Part shown: piece by piece, positions 43,133-50,813 of the stretch | Layout of the letters: each line of letters opens with the position of its first letter | Position numbering within the stretch: position 1 is the stretch's first letter | Origin: Leifsonia sp. NPDC080035 | GTDB taxonomy: Bacteria; Actinomycetota; Actinomycetes; Actinomycetales; Microbacteriaceae | NCBI RefSeq assembly: GCF_040050925.1 | Contig: NZ_CP157390.1 | Location: 1,984,001-2,048,000 of the forward strand | Direction of reading: 5' to 3' | DNA length: 64,000 nucleotides | Notes under the pieces: model-generated | Told to the model about the DNA's origin: nothing | Databases searched by the model: none | What the model saw: the letters and a program-made list of their open reading frames with translations, nothing else | Program-made: the position numbers and the translations under genes

Positions 43133-43150
43133 CCGCCGCGCCCGCCCGCT

Positions 43151-43210
43151 GAGCACAGGAAAAGTGCTCCCGAATCGCCGATTTCACGACGTTTTCCCTG
43201 TGCTCGCGAG
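43151..43210. repeat. Left inverted terminal-type repeat (about 60 bp, palindromic)
   Basis: The unit starts GAGCACAGGAAAAGTGCTCC (43151-43170) and runs inward to CTCGCGAG (43203-43210). It is itself an imperfect palindrome (outer GAGCACAGG with CCTGTGCTC). A second copy in inverse orientation ends at 44209. The last eight residues and stop of the nuclease gene lie inside it. Confidence 0.85.
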
Positions 43211-44098
43211 CAAACGGCGGAGGCGGATCAGGAGGAATGCGGGGGAGACGAGGTCTGCGGCGGTCGTGTAGATCACGGACCATCCGCGCGCCGTCAGCCG
43301 CTCTCGCCTGAGGATGTCGTCCCGGTAGACGCTCCGCTCGGTGCGATGGTGGTCCCCGAGGTACTCGAGGGCGACGGAGCGGTCCGGATACGCGAAGTCC
43401 ACCATCGCCACCAGTGCGCCATGGTCGTCCACGATTCGATGGTTGAGCGCCGGTTCCGGAAGGTGCGCATCGGCGAGCAGCAGTCTCAGCCGTGTCTCCT
43501 GCGGCGAGAGCGAGCCGTAGCGGGTCCGCTCCTTCGCCGCGCGCAGCGACCGGACTCCCCGCATCCGCCCGCGCCGCGCGATCGCCTGGTCGAGTTCCAC
43601 GAGCGAGGAAGGGGGTGCCGCGCCGGAGTACGGCTCGTCGCCCGTGATGAGCCAATCGGCCGCGATGACCAGCTCCTCGATGCTCAGTGCCGTCGACAGC
43701 TGAGCCCAGGTGTCCGCGGGACCGAGCACCGGGAGCCCCCGGAGGTTCACGAGCTGTTGTCCCGTCCACGTGATTTCGTGCGAGCGGACCCCGCGGAGCT
43801 GAGGTGCGCGATCGGGCGCGAACACACCGAGCTCAAGATCTGAACCGGGATCGGCGAGACGGCGAGGGAGAGGGATTCCGAGCAGCGCCGCGGCAGTCGC
43901 GTGCGCGAAGAACTGTCCGGCAGCCATTCGTGGGCGAAGCGCGCGCGCCCGGGCTTCGATGTCCGTGCCGTCGAATCGTCCGTCGACCCGCACACCGTGG
44001 AACGGGCGCGCGAATCGCGTGTGGCGCAGGCGCCCGGTGCTCATTCCTGCTGCGCGCGCGGCGGCGAAAGTGAATGCGTGACCACGTTCATCCGACAT
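43184..44098 (-). CDS. AbiEi-like N-terminus plus DUF559-like nuclease domain protein
   Basis: The 304-residue protein has two parts. The N-terminus (FTFAAARAAGMSTGRLRHTRFARPFHGVRV) matches the winged-helix domain of type IV AbiEi antitoxin-like proteins. The C-terminal ~110 residues fit a Vsr/DUF559 PD-(D/E)XK fold: SPQETRLRLLL (Glu201), MVDFAYPD (Asp234), ALEYLGDHH (Glu245, Asp249). It may be a nuclease or a DNA-binding remnant of one. No toxin partner is adjacent. The gene is bracketed by ~60-bp inverted repeats, and residues 297-304 are encoded inside the left one. ATG 44098 has AGGATGG upstream; the frame from 44137 lacks one. Confidence 0.75.
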   Translation of the reverse strand: MSDERGHAFTFAAARAAGMSTGRLRHTRFARPFHGVRVDGRFDGTDIEARARALRPRMAAGQFFAHATAAALLGIPLPRRLADPGSDLELGVFAPDRAPQLRGVRSHEITWTGQQLVNLRGLPVLGPADTWAQLSTALSIEELVIAADWLITGDEPYSGAAPPSSLVELDQAIARRGRMRGVRSLRAAKERTRYGSLSPQETRLRLLLADAHLPEPALNHRIVDDHGALVAMVDFAYPDRSVALEYLGDHHRTERSVYRDDILRRERLTARGWSVIYTTAADLVSPAFLLIRLRRLLASTGKTS

Positions 44099-44149
44099 CG
44101 CGCCATCCTGCCGCAGCCCTCGCGACTTCGCTCGCATTCTCCACAGCCG

Positions 44150-44209
44150 CTCGCGAGAACAGGAAAAGTGTCGCGAATCCGCCGAAATCGGAGCACTTTT
44201 CCTGTGCTC
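44150..44209. repeat. Right inverted terminal-type repeat (about 60 bp, palindromic)
   Basis: It is the inverse of the 43151-43210 copy, with the same outer 20 nt (GGAGCACTTTTCCTGTGCTC at 44190-44209) and the same inner CTCGCGAG (44150-44157); the middle is diverged. ACAGGAAAAGTG (44159-44170) and CACTTTTCCTGT (44194-44205) form a perfect 12-bp stem. It lies 52 bp upstream of the nuclease start. Confidence 0.85.
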
Positions 44210-44244
44210 GGCGGCCGGGCTGGCGAGGGAGGCGGGGGAGCGGG

Positions 44245-44547
44245 CTAGGCGGGGAAGTCGACGGCGGAGCGGGCGGCGACCACGGTGCGGATGTAGGCCG
44301 CGACCTCCTGGTGGGCGGGGGCCTCGACGTAGCGCTGGAGGGCGTCGGCGTCGGCGAACTCGCTGATCAGGACGACATCGTAGTTGTCGCCGGGCAGCAA
44401 CGCGTTGATGCCGACCTCGAGGGCGAGGATCTCCGGGATGGACGCCGGCAGCGCCTCCAGCCCGGCTTTGATGCGGGCGGCCTGCTCGGCGCGCTCCGTC
44501 TCGTCCGTCGTGGCGAGCTTCCAGGTGACGACGTGGCGGATAGTCAT
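44245..44547 (-). CDS. Dabb family stress-responsive A/B barrel protein
   Basis: The 100-residue single-domain protein begins MTIRHVVTWKLATTDETERAEQAARIKAGLEAL and has DNYDVVLISEFADADALQRYVEAPAHQEVAAYI, the dimeric alpha/beta-barrel pattern. Function unknown. It overlaps the glutaredoxin-like gene by 4 bp (ATGA), so the two are co-translated. Confidence 0.88.
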   Translation of the reverse strand: MTIRHVVTWKLATTDETERAEQAARIKAGLEALPASIPEILALEVGINALLPGDNYDVVLISEFADADALQRYVEAPAHQEVAAYIRTVVAARSAVDFPA

Positions 44548-44810
44548 CGGTCCTCCAGGATGGCGGTGCGCAGGCGGGCCGGGTCGACGCGCCAGTAGGT
44601 GTGCATGCGGCCGTCCACGAGGATCACCGGGATGTCGTCGACGTACTGCTCGTGCAGCGCCGGCTCCTCGAGGATGTTGCGCTCCACGACCTCCACGGCC
44701 GGAGCGCCGTCGGGGAGCGCCTCGAGCACCCCGCGGACGGCTTCGCGCGCATCGTCGCAGAGATGGCAGCCGGGCTTGCCGATCAGGGTGAGCGTGACGG
44801 TGGTTGGCAC
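44544..44810 (-). CDS. Glutaredoxin-like thioredoxin-fold protein
   Basis: The 88-residue protein carries a CHLC redox motif (GKPGCHLCDDAREAV) near the N-terminus and a cis-Pro loop in VDDIPVILVDG. It belongs to the DUF836-like thiol oxidoreductases. Probably a cytoplasmic disulfide reductase of unknown partner. It overlaps the Dabb gene by 4 bp. Confidence 0.9.
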   Translation of the reverse strand: MPTTVTLTLIGKPGCHLCDDAREAVRGVLEALPDGAPAVEVVERNILEEPALHEQYVDDIPVILVDGRMHTYWRVDPARLRTAILEDR

Positions 44811-44890
44811 GTCGTCCAGCCTAACCGAGCGCGTTAAAGCATGAAGCGCCGGACCGTTCGGACCGACGCTCGAGCCGCAGACTCTGGGGT

Positions 44891-44989
44891 CTACTTCTTG
44901 TTGCGACGCTGGTGACGCGTCTTGCGGAGAAGCTTGCGGTGCTTCTTCTTCGCCATACGCTTGCGACGCTTCTTGATAACCGAACCCAC
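44891..44989 (-). CDS. bS22/AURKAIP1-COX24 family ribosomal peptide (32 residues)
   Basis: The frame from GTG 44989 to TAG 44891 encodes 32 residues starting MGSVIKKRRKRMAKKKHRK, extremely basic. This matches the short actinobacterial peptide found in the 30S subunit (bS22). GTGAGG lies 5 nt before the GTG start. It is next to a BldC-like helix-turn-helix gene, as is usual in this phylum, which supports the call. Confidence 0.92.
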   Translation of the reverse strand: MGSVIKKRRKRMAKKKHRKLLRKTRHQRRNKK

Positions 44990-45059
44990 GTAGACCTCAC
45001 AAAAGTTAGGGGGCATGCCGCGGGATGCGCGGCGACACAAGCAGCCAGTCTACCCGACG

Positions 45060-45269
45060 TCACGCCGTGTCGGCGACGCCGTTCTCAAGCACCTGTGTTA
45101 CTGCCCACTCCGGAACACGGAAGGAGCGGCCGAAACGGATGGCCGGCAGCTCGCCGGAGTGCACGAGCCGGTAGACCGTCATGCGGGAGACGCGCATCAT
45201 GTCGGCCACCTCTGCGACCGTCAGGAAGCGCACATCGCGCAACGATCCGGAACCAGCGTCGTGAGCCAT
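45060..45269 (-). CDS. Small excisionase/MerR-like helix-turn-helix protein
   Basis: The 69-residue protein holds DVRFLTVAEVADMMRVSRMTVYRLVHSGELPAIRFGRSFRVPEWAV, a BldC/excisionase-type winged HTH. AAGGGG precedes ATG 45269; the longer frame to 45368 overlaps the next gene and lacks a site. It is a DNA-binding regulator whose target is unknown. It is probably transcribed with the bS22 gene (70-bp gap). Confidence 0.88.
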   Translation of the reverse strand: MAHDAGSGSLRDVRFLTVAEVADMMRVSRMTVYRLVHSGELPAIRFGRSFRVPEWAVTQVLENGVADTA

Positions 45270-45352
45270 CCATGCCCCCTTCTGCCCGCCATCGTACTCG
45301 GGTCGGGACGACGGGACGCTAGGGAACTCTAGAGGCCGCGCGGGCGCGTGCG

Positions 45353-45769
45353 CTAGTCGCGCCGCCACTTCTTCGGCGTCACACGCTCCACACGGCGCCG
45401 GGTGTCGGCGAGCACCTTACCGACCGTGCTCGCGAACTCGCGAGTCTCCTCCGCGAGCTGGGCGGTGATCGCGGACGCGTCGATGTCGGATGCGGTGAAC
45501 GGGATGACCCAGTCCTCCACCGCCTCCAGCGGCGTCGGGTCGAGCCGGTAGTAGCGGTGCTGGCCCTCCTCGCGGACCGCGACCAGGGACGCCTCGCGCA
45601 GCACCTTCAGATGCTTCGAAACCGTCGGCTGGCTGAGCTCGAGCCGCGCCACGATCTCCGAGACCGAGATCTCGCCGACCGACTGCGAATCATCCGAGTT
45701 GCGGTCGAGCAGCACTTTGAGGATGTCGCGCCGGGTCGGGTCGGCGATCACGTCGAAGATGTCGGCCAT
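45353..45769 (-). CDS. ArsR family transcriptional regulator
   Basis: The 138-residue protein has MADIFDVIADPTRRDILKVLL and the winged HTH VSEIVARLELSQPTVSKHLKVLREASLVAVREEGQHRYYRLD. There is no obvious metal-binding Cys pair. It is divergent from trkH (67-bp gap) and so may control potassium uptake, but that is only positional evidence. Confidence 0.88.
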   Translation of the reverse strand: MADIFDVIADPTRRDILKVLLDRNSDDSQSVGEISVSEIVARLELSQPTVSKHLKVLREASLVAVREEGQHRYYRLDPTPLEAVEDWVIPFTASDIDASAITAQLAEETREFASTVGKVLADTRRRVERVTPKKWRRD

Positions 45770-45836
45770 TCCACCAGGCTAGTCGTCCGGGTGTCGGAGT
45801 ACCATGTCCGAAGCTGTCGGTGGGAGGGAACGGACG

Positions 45837-47273
45837 ATGCGCGCGACGCAGGCGGCCCGCAGTGGCACCTCCACGACCGGAGGACGGGTCAGGACGGCGA
45901 TCAACGGCTTCGCCCAGCGCAGCCCGTCACGGTTCGCCATCCTGGTGTTCACGCTGCTCATCCTCGTGTTCACGCTGCTCTTCTCGCTGCCGATCGCGTC
46001 CTCGTCCGGCCGGGTGACGCCGCTCGCCGACTCGCTGTTCACCGCCGTCTCGGTGATCTGCGTCACCGGGCTCTCGACCGTGGACATGGCTACGCACTGG
46101 TCGGTGTTCGGGCACATCCTTGTCTACCTCGGCGTGCAGATCGGCGCCGTCGGCGTGCTCACCATGGCGAGCATCCTCGGCCTCGTCATCTCCCGCCGGC
46201 TCGGCCTGCGGGCCAAGCTCATCGCCGCGAGCGACAGCAACCCGCTGCGCATCCACGCCGGCCCGGTGGCGGAGGGCCAGGCCGTGCGGCTCGGCGAGGT
46301 CGGCAAGCTGCTCGCCACGGTCGCGATCAGCATGGTCGTGATCGAGGGTCTCGTCGCCGCCCTGCTGCTCCCGCGGATGCTCGTTGCGGGGATGAGCTTC
46401 GGCTCGTCCCTCTGGGAGAGCGTCTACTACTCCGCGATGGCCTTCACCAACACCGGGTTCGCTCCGAACACCGAGGGGCTCACCCCGTTCGCCGACGACG
46501 TCTGGTTCCTCGGCGCGCTGATGATCGGCGTCTTCCTCGGCGCGATCGGCTTCCCGGTCATCCTGGCCATCGCCTCGAACCTGCGGAAGAAGCGCCGGCG
46601 CTGGTCGATCCACGTGAAGCTGACGCTGCTGATGTCGGTGATCCTGCTGGTGGCCGGCACGATCCTCTACATCGTGCTCGAGTACGACAACCCGAAGACC
46701 TTCGGGCGGCTGGATGCGGGACACACCGTGTTCCAGTCGCTGTTCCTGTCGACGATGGCGCGCTCCGGCGGCTTCTCGACGATCAACATCGACGACCTGC
46801 ATGGCTCCAGCCTGCTCGTGACCGACATGCTGATGTTCATTGGCGGAGGCTCCGCATCCACCGCGGGCGGCATCAAGGTGACGACGCTCGCCGTCCTGTT
46901 CCTCGCCGCCGTCGCAGAGGCGCGCGGCGTGGAGTCGATGGATGCGTTCAAACGCCGCATCCCGATCGATGTGCTGCGGCTGTCGGTCGCCGTCGCGCTG
47001 TGGGGCGCGACGATCGTGGCGGTGTCCAGCATCCTCATCCTGCAGATCACGAAGGCGCCGCTGGACCACGTGCTGTTCGACGTGATCTCGGCGTTCGCCA
47101 CGTGCGGGCTCTCCACCGGCCTCACGGAACGGTTGCCGGACGCCGGCGTCTACGTGCTGGCCGCCACGATGTTCTGCGGCCGCGTTGGTACAGTGACTCT
47201 CGCTGCCGCGCTGGCCCAGAGCCAGCGCAAGCAGCTGTACCAGAACCCCGAGGAGAGGCCGCTCGTTGGTTGA
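45837..47273 (+). CDS. TrkH/KtrB family potassium uptake membrane subunit
   Basis: The 478-residue membrane protein has four M-P-M units with selectivity-filter segments such as VICVTGLSTVD, AFTNTGFAPN, MARSGGFSTI and FATCGLSTGL, each with the filter Gly. ATG 45837 was chosen for its GGGAGGG ribosome site; ATG 45804 has none. Its 3' end overlaps the TrkA gene by 8 bp. Together they make a K+ uptake system. Confidence 0.93.
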   Translation: MRATQAARSGTSTTGGRVRTAINGFAQRSPSRFAILVFTLLILVFTLLFSLPIASSSGRVTPLADSLFTAVSVICVTGLSTVDMATHWSVFGHILVYLGVQIGAVGVLTMASILGLVISRRLGLRAKLIAASDSNPLRIHAGPVAEGQAVRLGEVGKLLATVAISMVVIEGLVAALLLPRMLVAGMSFGSSLWESVYYSAMAFTNTGFAPNTEGLTPFADDVWFLGALMIGVFLGAIGFPVILAIASNLRKKRRRWSIHVKLTLLMSVILLVAGTILYIVLEYDNPKTFGRLDAGHTVFQSLFLSTMARSGGFSTINIDDLHGSSLLVTDMLMFIGGGSASTAGGIKVTTLAVLFLAAVAEARGVESMDAFKRRIPIDVLRLSVAVALWGATIVAVSSILILQITKAPLDHVLFDVISAFATCGLSTGLTERLPDAGVYVLAATMFCGRVGTVTLAAALAQSQRKQLYQNPEERPLVG

Positions 47274-47937
47274 CCGGATCAAGCACAACGCCCCCGTCCT
47301 GGTGATCGGCCTCGGCCGGTTCGGGGCAGCGACAGCCGGCCAGCTGGACCGCCTGAACCGCGAGGTGCTGGCGATCGACACGGACGCCGGGCTCGTGCAG
47401 AAGTGGGCCGACCGCGTCACCCACACCGTGCAGGCCGACGCGCGCTCCATCGAGACGCTGCGTCAGATCGGCGCGGAGGACTTCTCCATCGCGGTGGTCG
47501 CCGTCGGATCGTCCATCGAGGCGAGCGTGCTCATCACGGCGAACCTGGTGGATCTGCGCATCCCGCAGATCTGGGCGAAGGCGATCTCGCAGTCGCACGG
47601 CAAGATCCTGGAGCGCATCGGCGCGAACCACGTGATCTACCCGGAGGCGGAGGCCGGCGAGCGCGTGGCGCACCTGGTCTCGGGCAGGATGCTCGACTTC
47701 ATCGAGTTCGACGACGACTTCGCGCTCGTGAAGATGTACCCGCCGAAGCCGATCCGCGGGCTGAACCTCACCGAGTCGGGCGTGCGGTCGAAGTACAACA
47801 TCACGGTCGTCGGCGTGAAGAGCCCCGGCAAGCCCTTCACCTACGCGACGGCGGAGACCGTGGTGTCCAACCACGATCTCATCATCGTCTCCGGCAGCTC
47901 CGGCGACATCGAACGCTTCGCGGCGCTCGACGCCTGA
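47266..47937 (+). CDS. TrkA/KtrA family potassium uptake regulator
   Basis: The 223-residue cytoplasmic RCK protein has the Rossmann motif VIGLGRFGAATAGQL binding NAD/ATP and a C-terminal TrkA-C domain (FALVKMYPPKPIRGLNLTESGV). It gates the TrkH channel encoded upstream. It starts with TTG at 47266, within trkH, after GAGGAGAGG; the overlap implies coupling. It converges on the GntR genes with a 3-bp gap. Confidence 0.92.
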   Translation: MVDRIKHNAPVLVIGLGRFGAATAGQLDRLNREVLAIDTDAGLVQKWADRVTHTVQADARSIETLRQIGAEDFSIAVVAVGSSIEASVLITANLVDLRIPQIWAKAISQSHGKILERIGANHVIYPEAEAGERVAHLVSGRMLDFIEFDDDFALVKMYPPKPIRGLNLTESGVRSKYNITVVGVKSPGKPFTYATAETVVSNHDLIIVSGSSGDIERFAALDA

Positions 47938-47940
47938 GCG

Positions 47941-48642
47941 TCAGACGACCGGGGACTCCTCGATCTCCGCGTCCGAGCGGCGGTAGTCGGAGAGGAACTG
48001 GTCGAGCGTCGGCGCGTAGAGCGCGTGGACGAGCTCGGCCGCCTTCTCGCCGTCGTGCGCCTTCGCCGCCTCGAGGATCTCGCCGAGGCGCCCTGCCAGG
48101 TCGTCCGCGCCGAACGGCTTCTCCCAGACCGACACGTAGCGCAGCAGCTGCGGGCCGAGGCTCTCGCTCACGGCGAGCAGGACCCGGTTGCCGCTTCCCC
48201 GCTCGAACTCGAGGAAGAAGGCGTTGAACGAGCGTCCGAGCTGGGGCAGGTCGGCCGACTTGGCGGCCTTCCTGAGCTCCTTGAGCGCCTTGTCCATGCG
48301 GCCGAGGGCGGCGCTGTCCAGCTGCGGGACGGCCGTGCGCGCCGCCTGCTCGTGCAGCAGGCCGGTGGAGTAGATCGCCTCGTCGATCGCGCGCAGGTCG
48401 ATGGGCGCCACGCGGGTGTACCGGTTCGGCGCCATCTCCACCAGGCCGATGTCGGCGAGCTTCATCAGGGCTTCGCGGATCGGCGTGCGGGAGACGCCGA
48501 GCCACGCGGTGAGCTTGTCGTCGAGGAGCGTCTCGCCCGGCTCCAGGGTGCCGTCGATGATGCCCTCGTAGAGGCGGTTGTAGACGACGTCGCGCAGCAG
48601 CCGGCGCTCGACCGGAGCGGAGTCCTTGACGGGAAGCGGCAT
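47941..48642 (-). CDS. GntR family regulator (second of a tandem pair)
   Basis: The 233-residue protein has an N-terminal GntR HTH (RDVVYNRLYEGIIDGTLEPGETLLDDKLTAWLGVSRTPIREALMKLADIGLVEM) and a helical FCD-like effector domain. ATG 48642 shares one base with the stop of the upstream paralogue (TGATG), so the pair is translationally coupled. Ligand unknown. Confidence 0.88.
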   Translation of the reverse strand: MPLPVKDSAPVERRLLRDVVYNRLYEGIIDGTLEPGETLLDDKLTAWLGVSRTPIREALMKLADIGLVEMAPNRYTRVAPIDLRAIDEAIYSTGLLHEQAARTAVPQLDSAALGRMDKALKELRKAAKSADLPQLGRSFNAFFLEFERGSGNRVLLAVSESLGPQLLRYVSVWEKPFGADDLAGRLGEILEAAKAHDGEKAAELVHALYAPTLDQFLSDYRRSDAEIEESPVV

Positions 48643-49322
48643 CAGGCGGTCCTCTCCAGGGCTGCGAACTCGTCGGCGACGGCGACGAGGCCGGTGTTCC
48701 AGTAGTCGTCGACCGCGCGCGCGGCCCGCCCGGCGTCGCCGGCGTCCACCGCGTCGACCAGTGCGGCGACGGCGGGTGCCGCCTTCTCGAACGCGGCGGC
48801 CGACGGTGCCGCGAGGAGCGCGCGGCGCACCTCCGGCAGGTGCCGCGCCAACAGCCGCGCGAGCGACCTGTTGTCCAGACGGCGGACGAAGACGCCCAGG
48901 AGCGCCTCGGTGATGAACGCGTCGTTGGCGCGCGCCGCGCCGTCCTTCGCGCGGGCCACCGCGTCCGCGGCGGACCGCAGGGTCTTCGCGTCCTGCTCCG
49001 TCAGCAGCGGCGTCGCGTCGCGCACCGTGCCGTGCAGCAGGGTCGCGACGGTGGCGACGAGCTCGCGGAGCCGCGCGGGGTCGATCGGGGTGACGCGGGT
49101 GCGCTTCTGCGGCATGATCTCGACCAGCCCCATCGCCGCGAGCTGGTTCAGGGCCTCGCGGACGGGGGTGCGGGAGACGCCGACCCACTTCTCGATCTCG
49201 GCGTCGTACAGCTGCTCACCGGGAGTGAGGTCGCCGTCGACGATGGCGTCGAGGAGGCGCTGGAACACCTCGTCGCGGATGAGCCGTCGCGGGCTGACGG
49301 CCTCGGTAACGGGTACAGGCAT
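48642..49322 (-). CDS. GntR family regulator (first of a tandem pair)
   Basis: The 226-residue paralogue of the next gene has a GntR HTH (RDEVFQRLLDAIVDGDLTPGEQLYDAEIEKWVGVSRTPVREALNQLAAMGLVEI) and an Ala-rich helical C-terminal domain. The two proteins are alike in the HTH and much more different beyond it. They may act as a heteromer or on separate ligands. No metabolic target gene is adjacent. Confidence 0.88.
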   Translation of the reverse strand: MPVPVTEAVSPRRLIRDEVFQRLLDAIVDGDLTPGEQLYDAEIEKWVGVSRTPVREALNQLAAMGLVEIMPQKRTRVTPIDPARLRELVATVATLLHGTVRDATPLLTEQDAKTLRSAADAVARAKDGAARANDAFITEALLGVFVRRLDNRSLARLLARHLPEVRRALLAAPSAAAFEKAAPAVAALVDAVDAGDAGRAARAVDDYWNTGLVAVADEFAALERTA

Positions 49323-49367
49323 ACATGAATGTTACATCCGGCACCCGGGCGCAGGGCCAGAGCCGCG

Positions 49368-49754
49368 TCAGAAGCGCTCGCCCAGCGCCTTCGCTTTCAG
49401 CGCGTCGAACTCGTTCTGGTTGATCACCCCGGAGTCCAGGAGCCGCTTGGCCTGATCGATGTCAGCGGCCGGATTCGCGGACGGCGTCGGGTGGGTGTAG
49501 TAGTCGGTGTCCTCCGGCACGGTCCTCCGGTCGCGCTGGTTGCGCTCGGCCATGCCACGGCCGCGCGCGATCAGGTACACGAGCGCGGTGAGGAAGGGCA
49601 CGAAGATGAGGAAGATCACCCAGACCGCCTTCCACCACCCGTTCAGCTTCTCGTCGCGGAACAGGTCGACGAGGATCGTGAACAGCACCATCAGATAGGC
49701 GACGAAGGCGAACGCCCAGAAGATCAGCCAGATGAAGCTCCAGAAACTGTTCAC
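49368..49754 (-). CDS. Membrane protein with phospholipase-D-nuclease-N-like and SHOCT domains
   Basis: The 128-residue protein has two membrane helices (about residues 5-30 and 42-63). The short connecting loop DEKLNGWWKAVWVIFLIFVPFL matches the PLDc_N membrane domain. The C-terminal AADIDQAKRLLDSGVINQNEFDALKAKAL is a SHOCT motif. Common in actinobacteria; function unknown. Confidence 0.85.
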   Translation of the reverse strand: MNSFWSFIWLIFWAFAFVAYLMVLFTILVDLFRDEKLNGWWKAVWVIFLIFVPFLTALVYLIARGRGMAERNQRDRRTVPEDTDYYTHPTPSANPAADIDQAKRLLDSGVINQNEFDALKAKALGERF

Positions 49755-49936
49755 TGCGGACTCCTTTGCGTCACGGTGCGCTCACGCTAGTGCCGGGCGG
49801 CCCATTGTGGCTAGACGTGTGATTCCGTTCGTTTTGGTGAACGGGCGGCGACTCCTGCGGGTTCCCTGCGACGGTGCCGCTCACGTCGCGCGCCGGGCGG
49901 TCGTACGATGAGGCGACCTGCGAGCGAGGAGGCGGA

Positions 49937-50791
49937 GTGGGACGAGAGGGCTATTGGGCGACGGACCCGGACGAGCTGCTGAGGGTCGGCAAGAAGTTCC
50001 GGCTCGAGGAGCGACCGACCGATGGGACGCCAGGATTCGACGGCGACAAGGCGGACGGCGAGAAGGCGCTCGCCGAGGGCGCCGGCATCCTGGCCGAGCT
50101 GCAGGAACAACTCTTCGCGGTGGGGACGGCCGGCGACACCCGCAGCGTGCTGCTGGTGCTGCAGGCGATGGACACGGCGGGCAAGGGCGGGATCGTCACG
50201 CACGTGATCGGCCAGATGAACCCGGACGGCGTGCGCTACAGCGGGTTCAAGAAGCCGACGGAGGAGGAGCTGGCCCATGATTTCCTCTGGCGCGTCTGGC
50301 GACAGGTCCCCGCGGCGGGGCAGGTGGGCGTCTTCGACCGCTCGCACTACGAGGACGTGCTGATCGGCCGGGTGCGGCAGCTGGCGCGTCCCGAGGAGAT
50401 CGAGCGGCGCTACGACGCCATCAACGCGTTCGAGAAGGAGCTCACCGAGGGCGGCACCACGATCGTGAAGGTGATGCTGCATCTCGGCAAGGACGAGCAG
50501 AAGGACCGCCTCGCCGACCGGCTGGAGCGCCCGGACAAGCACTGGAAGTACAACCCGGGCGACGTCGACGAACGTCTGCTCTGGGACCAGTACCAGGCCG
50601 CGTACCAGCTGGTGTTCGAGCGGACGTCGACGCCGTACGCGCCGTGGTTCGTCGTCCCGGCCGACCGCAAGTGGTACGCGCGGCTCGCAGTGCAGCACCT
50701 GCTCATCCACGCGCTGGAGGACCTGGACCTCGAATGGCCCGCCGCCGACTACGACGTGGAGGTCGAGAAGGCGCGGCTGGCCGGGTCCTGA
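49937..50791 (+). CDS. Polyphosphate kinase 2 family protein
   Basis: The 284-residue kinase has Walker A-like DTAGKGG (79-85), Walker B VFDRSHYEDVL (from 132) and a lid region with RLADRLERPDKHWKYNPGDVDE. PPK2 enzymes use polyphosphate to phosphorylate AMP, ADP or GDP. GAGGAGG precedes the GTG start (49937); upstream ATG 49874 would add unrelated residues. It converges on menF. Confidence 0.9.
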   Translation: MGREGYWATDPDELLRVGKKFRLEERPTDGTPGFDGDKADGEKALAEGAGILAELQEQLFAVGTAGDTRSVLLVLQAMDTAGKGGIVTHVIGQMNPDGVRYSGFKKPTEEELAHDFLWRVWRQVPAAGQVGVFDRSHYEDVLIGRVRQLARPEEIERRYDAINAFEKELTEGGTTIVKVMLHLGKDEQKDRLADRLERPDKHWKYNPGDVDERLLWDQYQAAYQLVFERTSTPYAPWFVVPADRKWYARLAVQHLLIHALEDLDLEWPAADYDVEVEKARLAGS

Positions 50792-50813
50792 CGGCGGGAG
50801 GCCGGCGCCGGCG

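Noticed and set aside
43184..44098. Type IV toxin-antitoxin pair
   Set aside because: Only an AbiEi-like N-terminal domain is present; no AbiEii-type nucleotidyltransferase toxin gene lies next to it.
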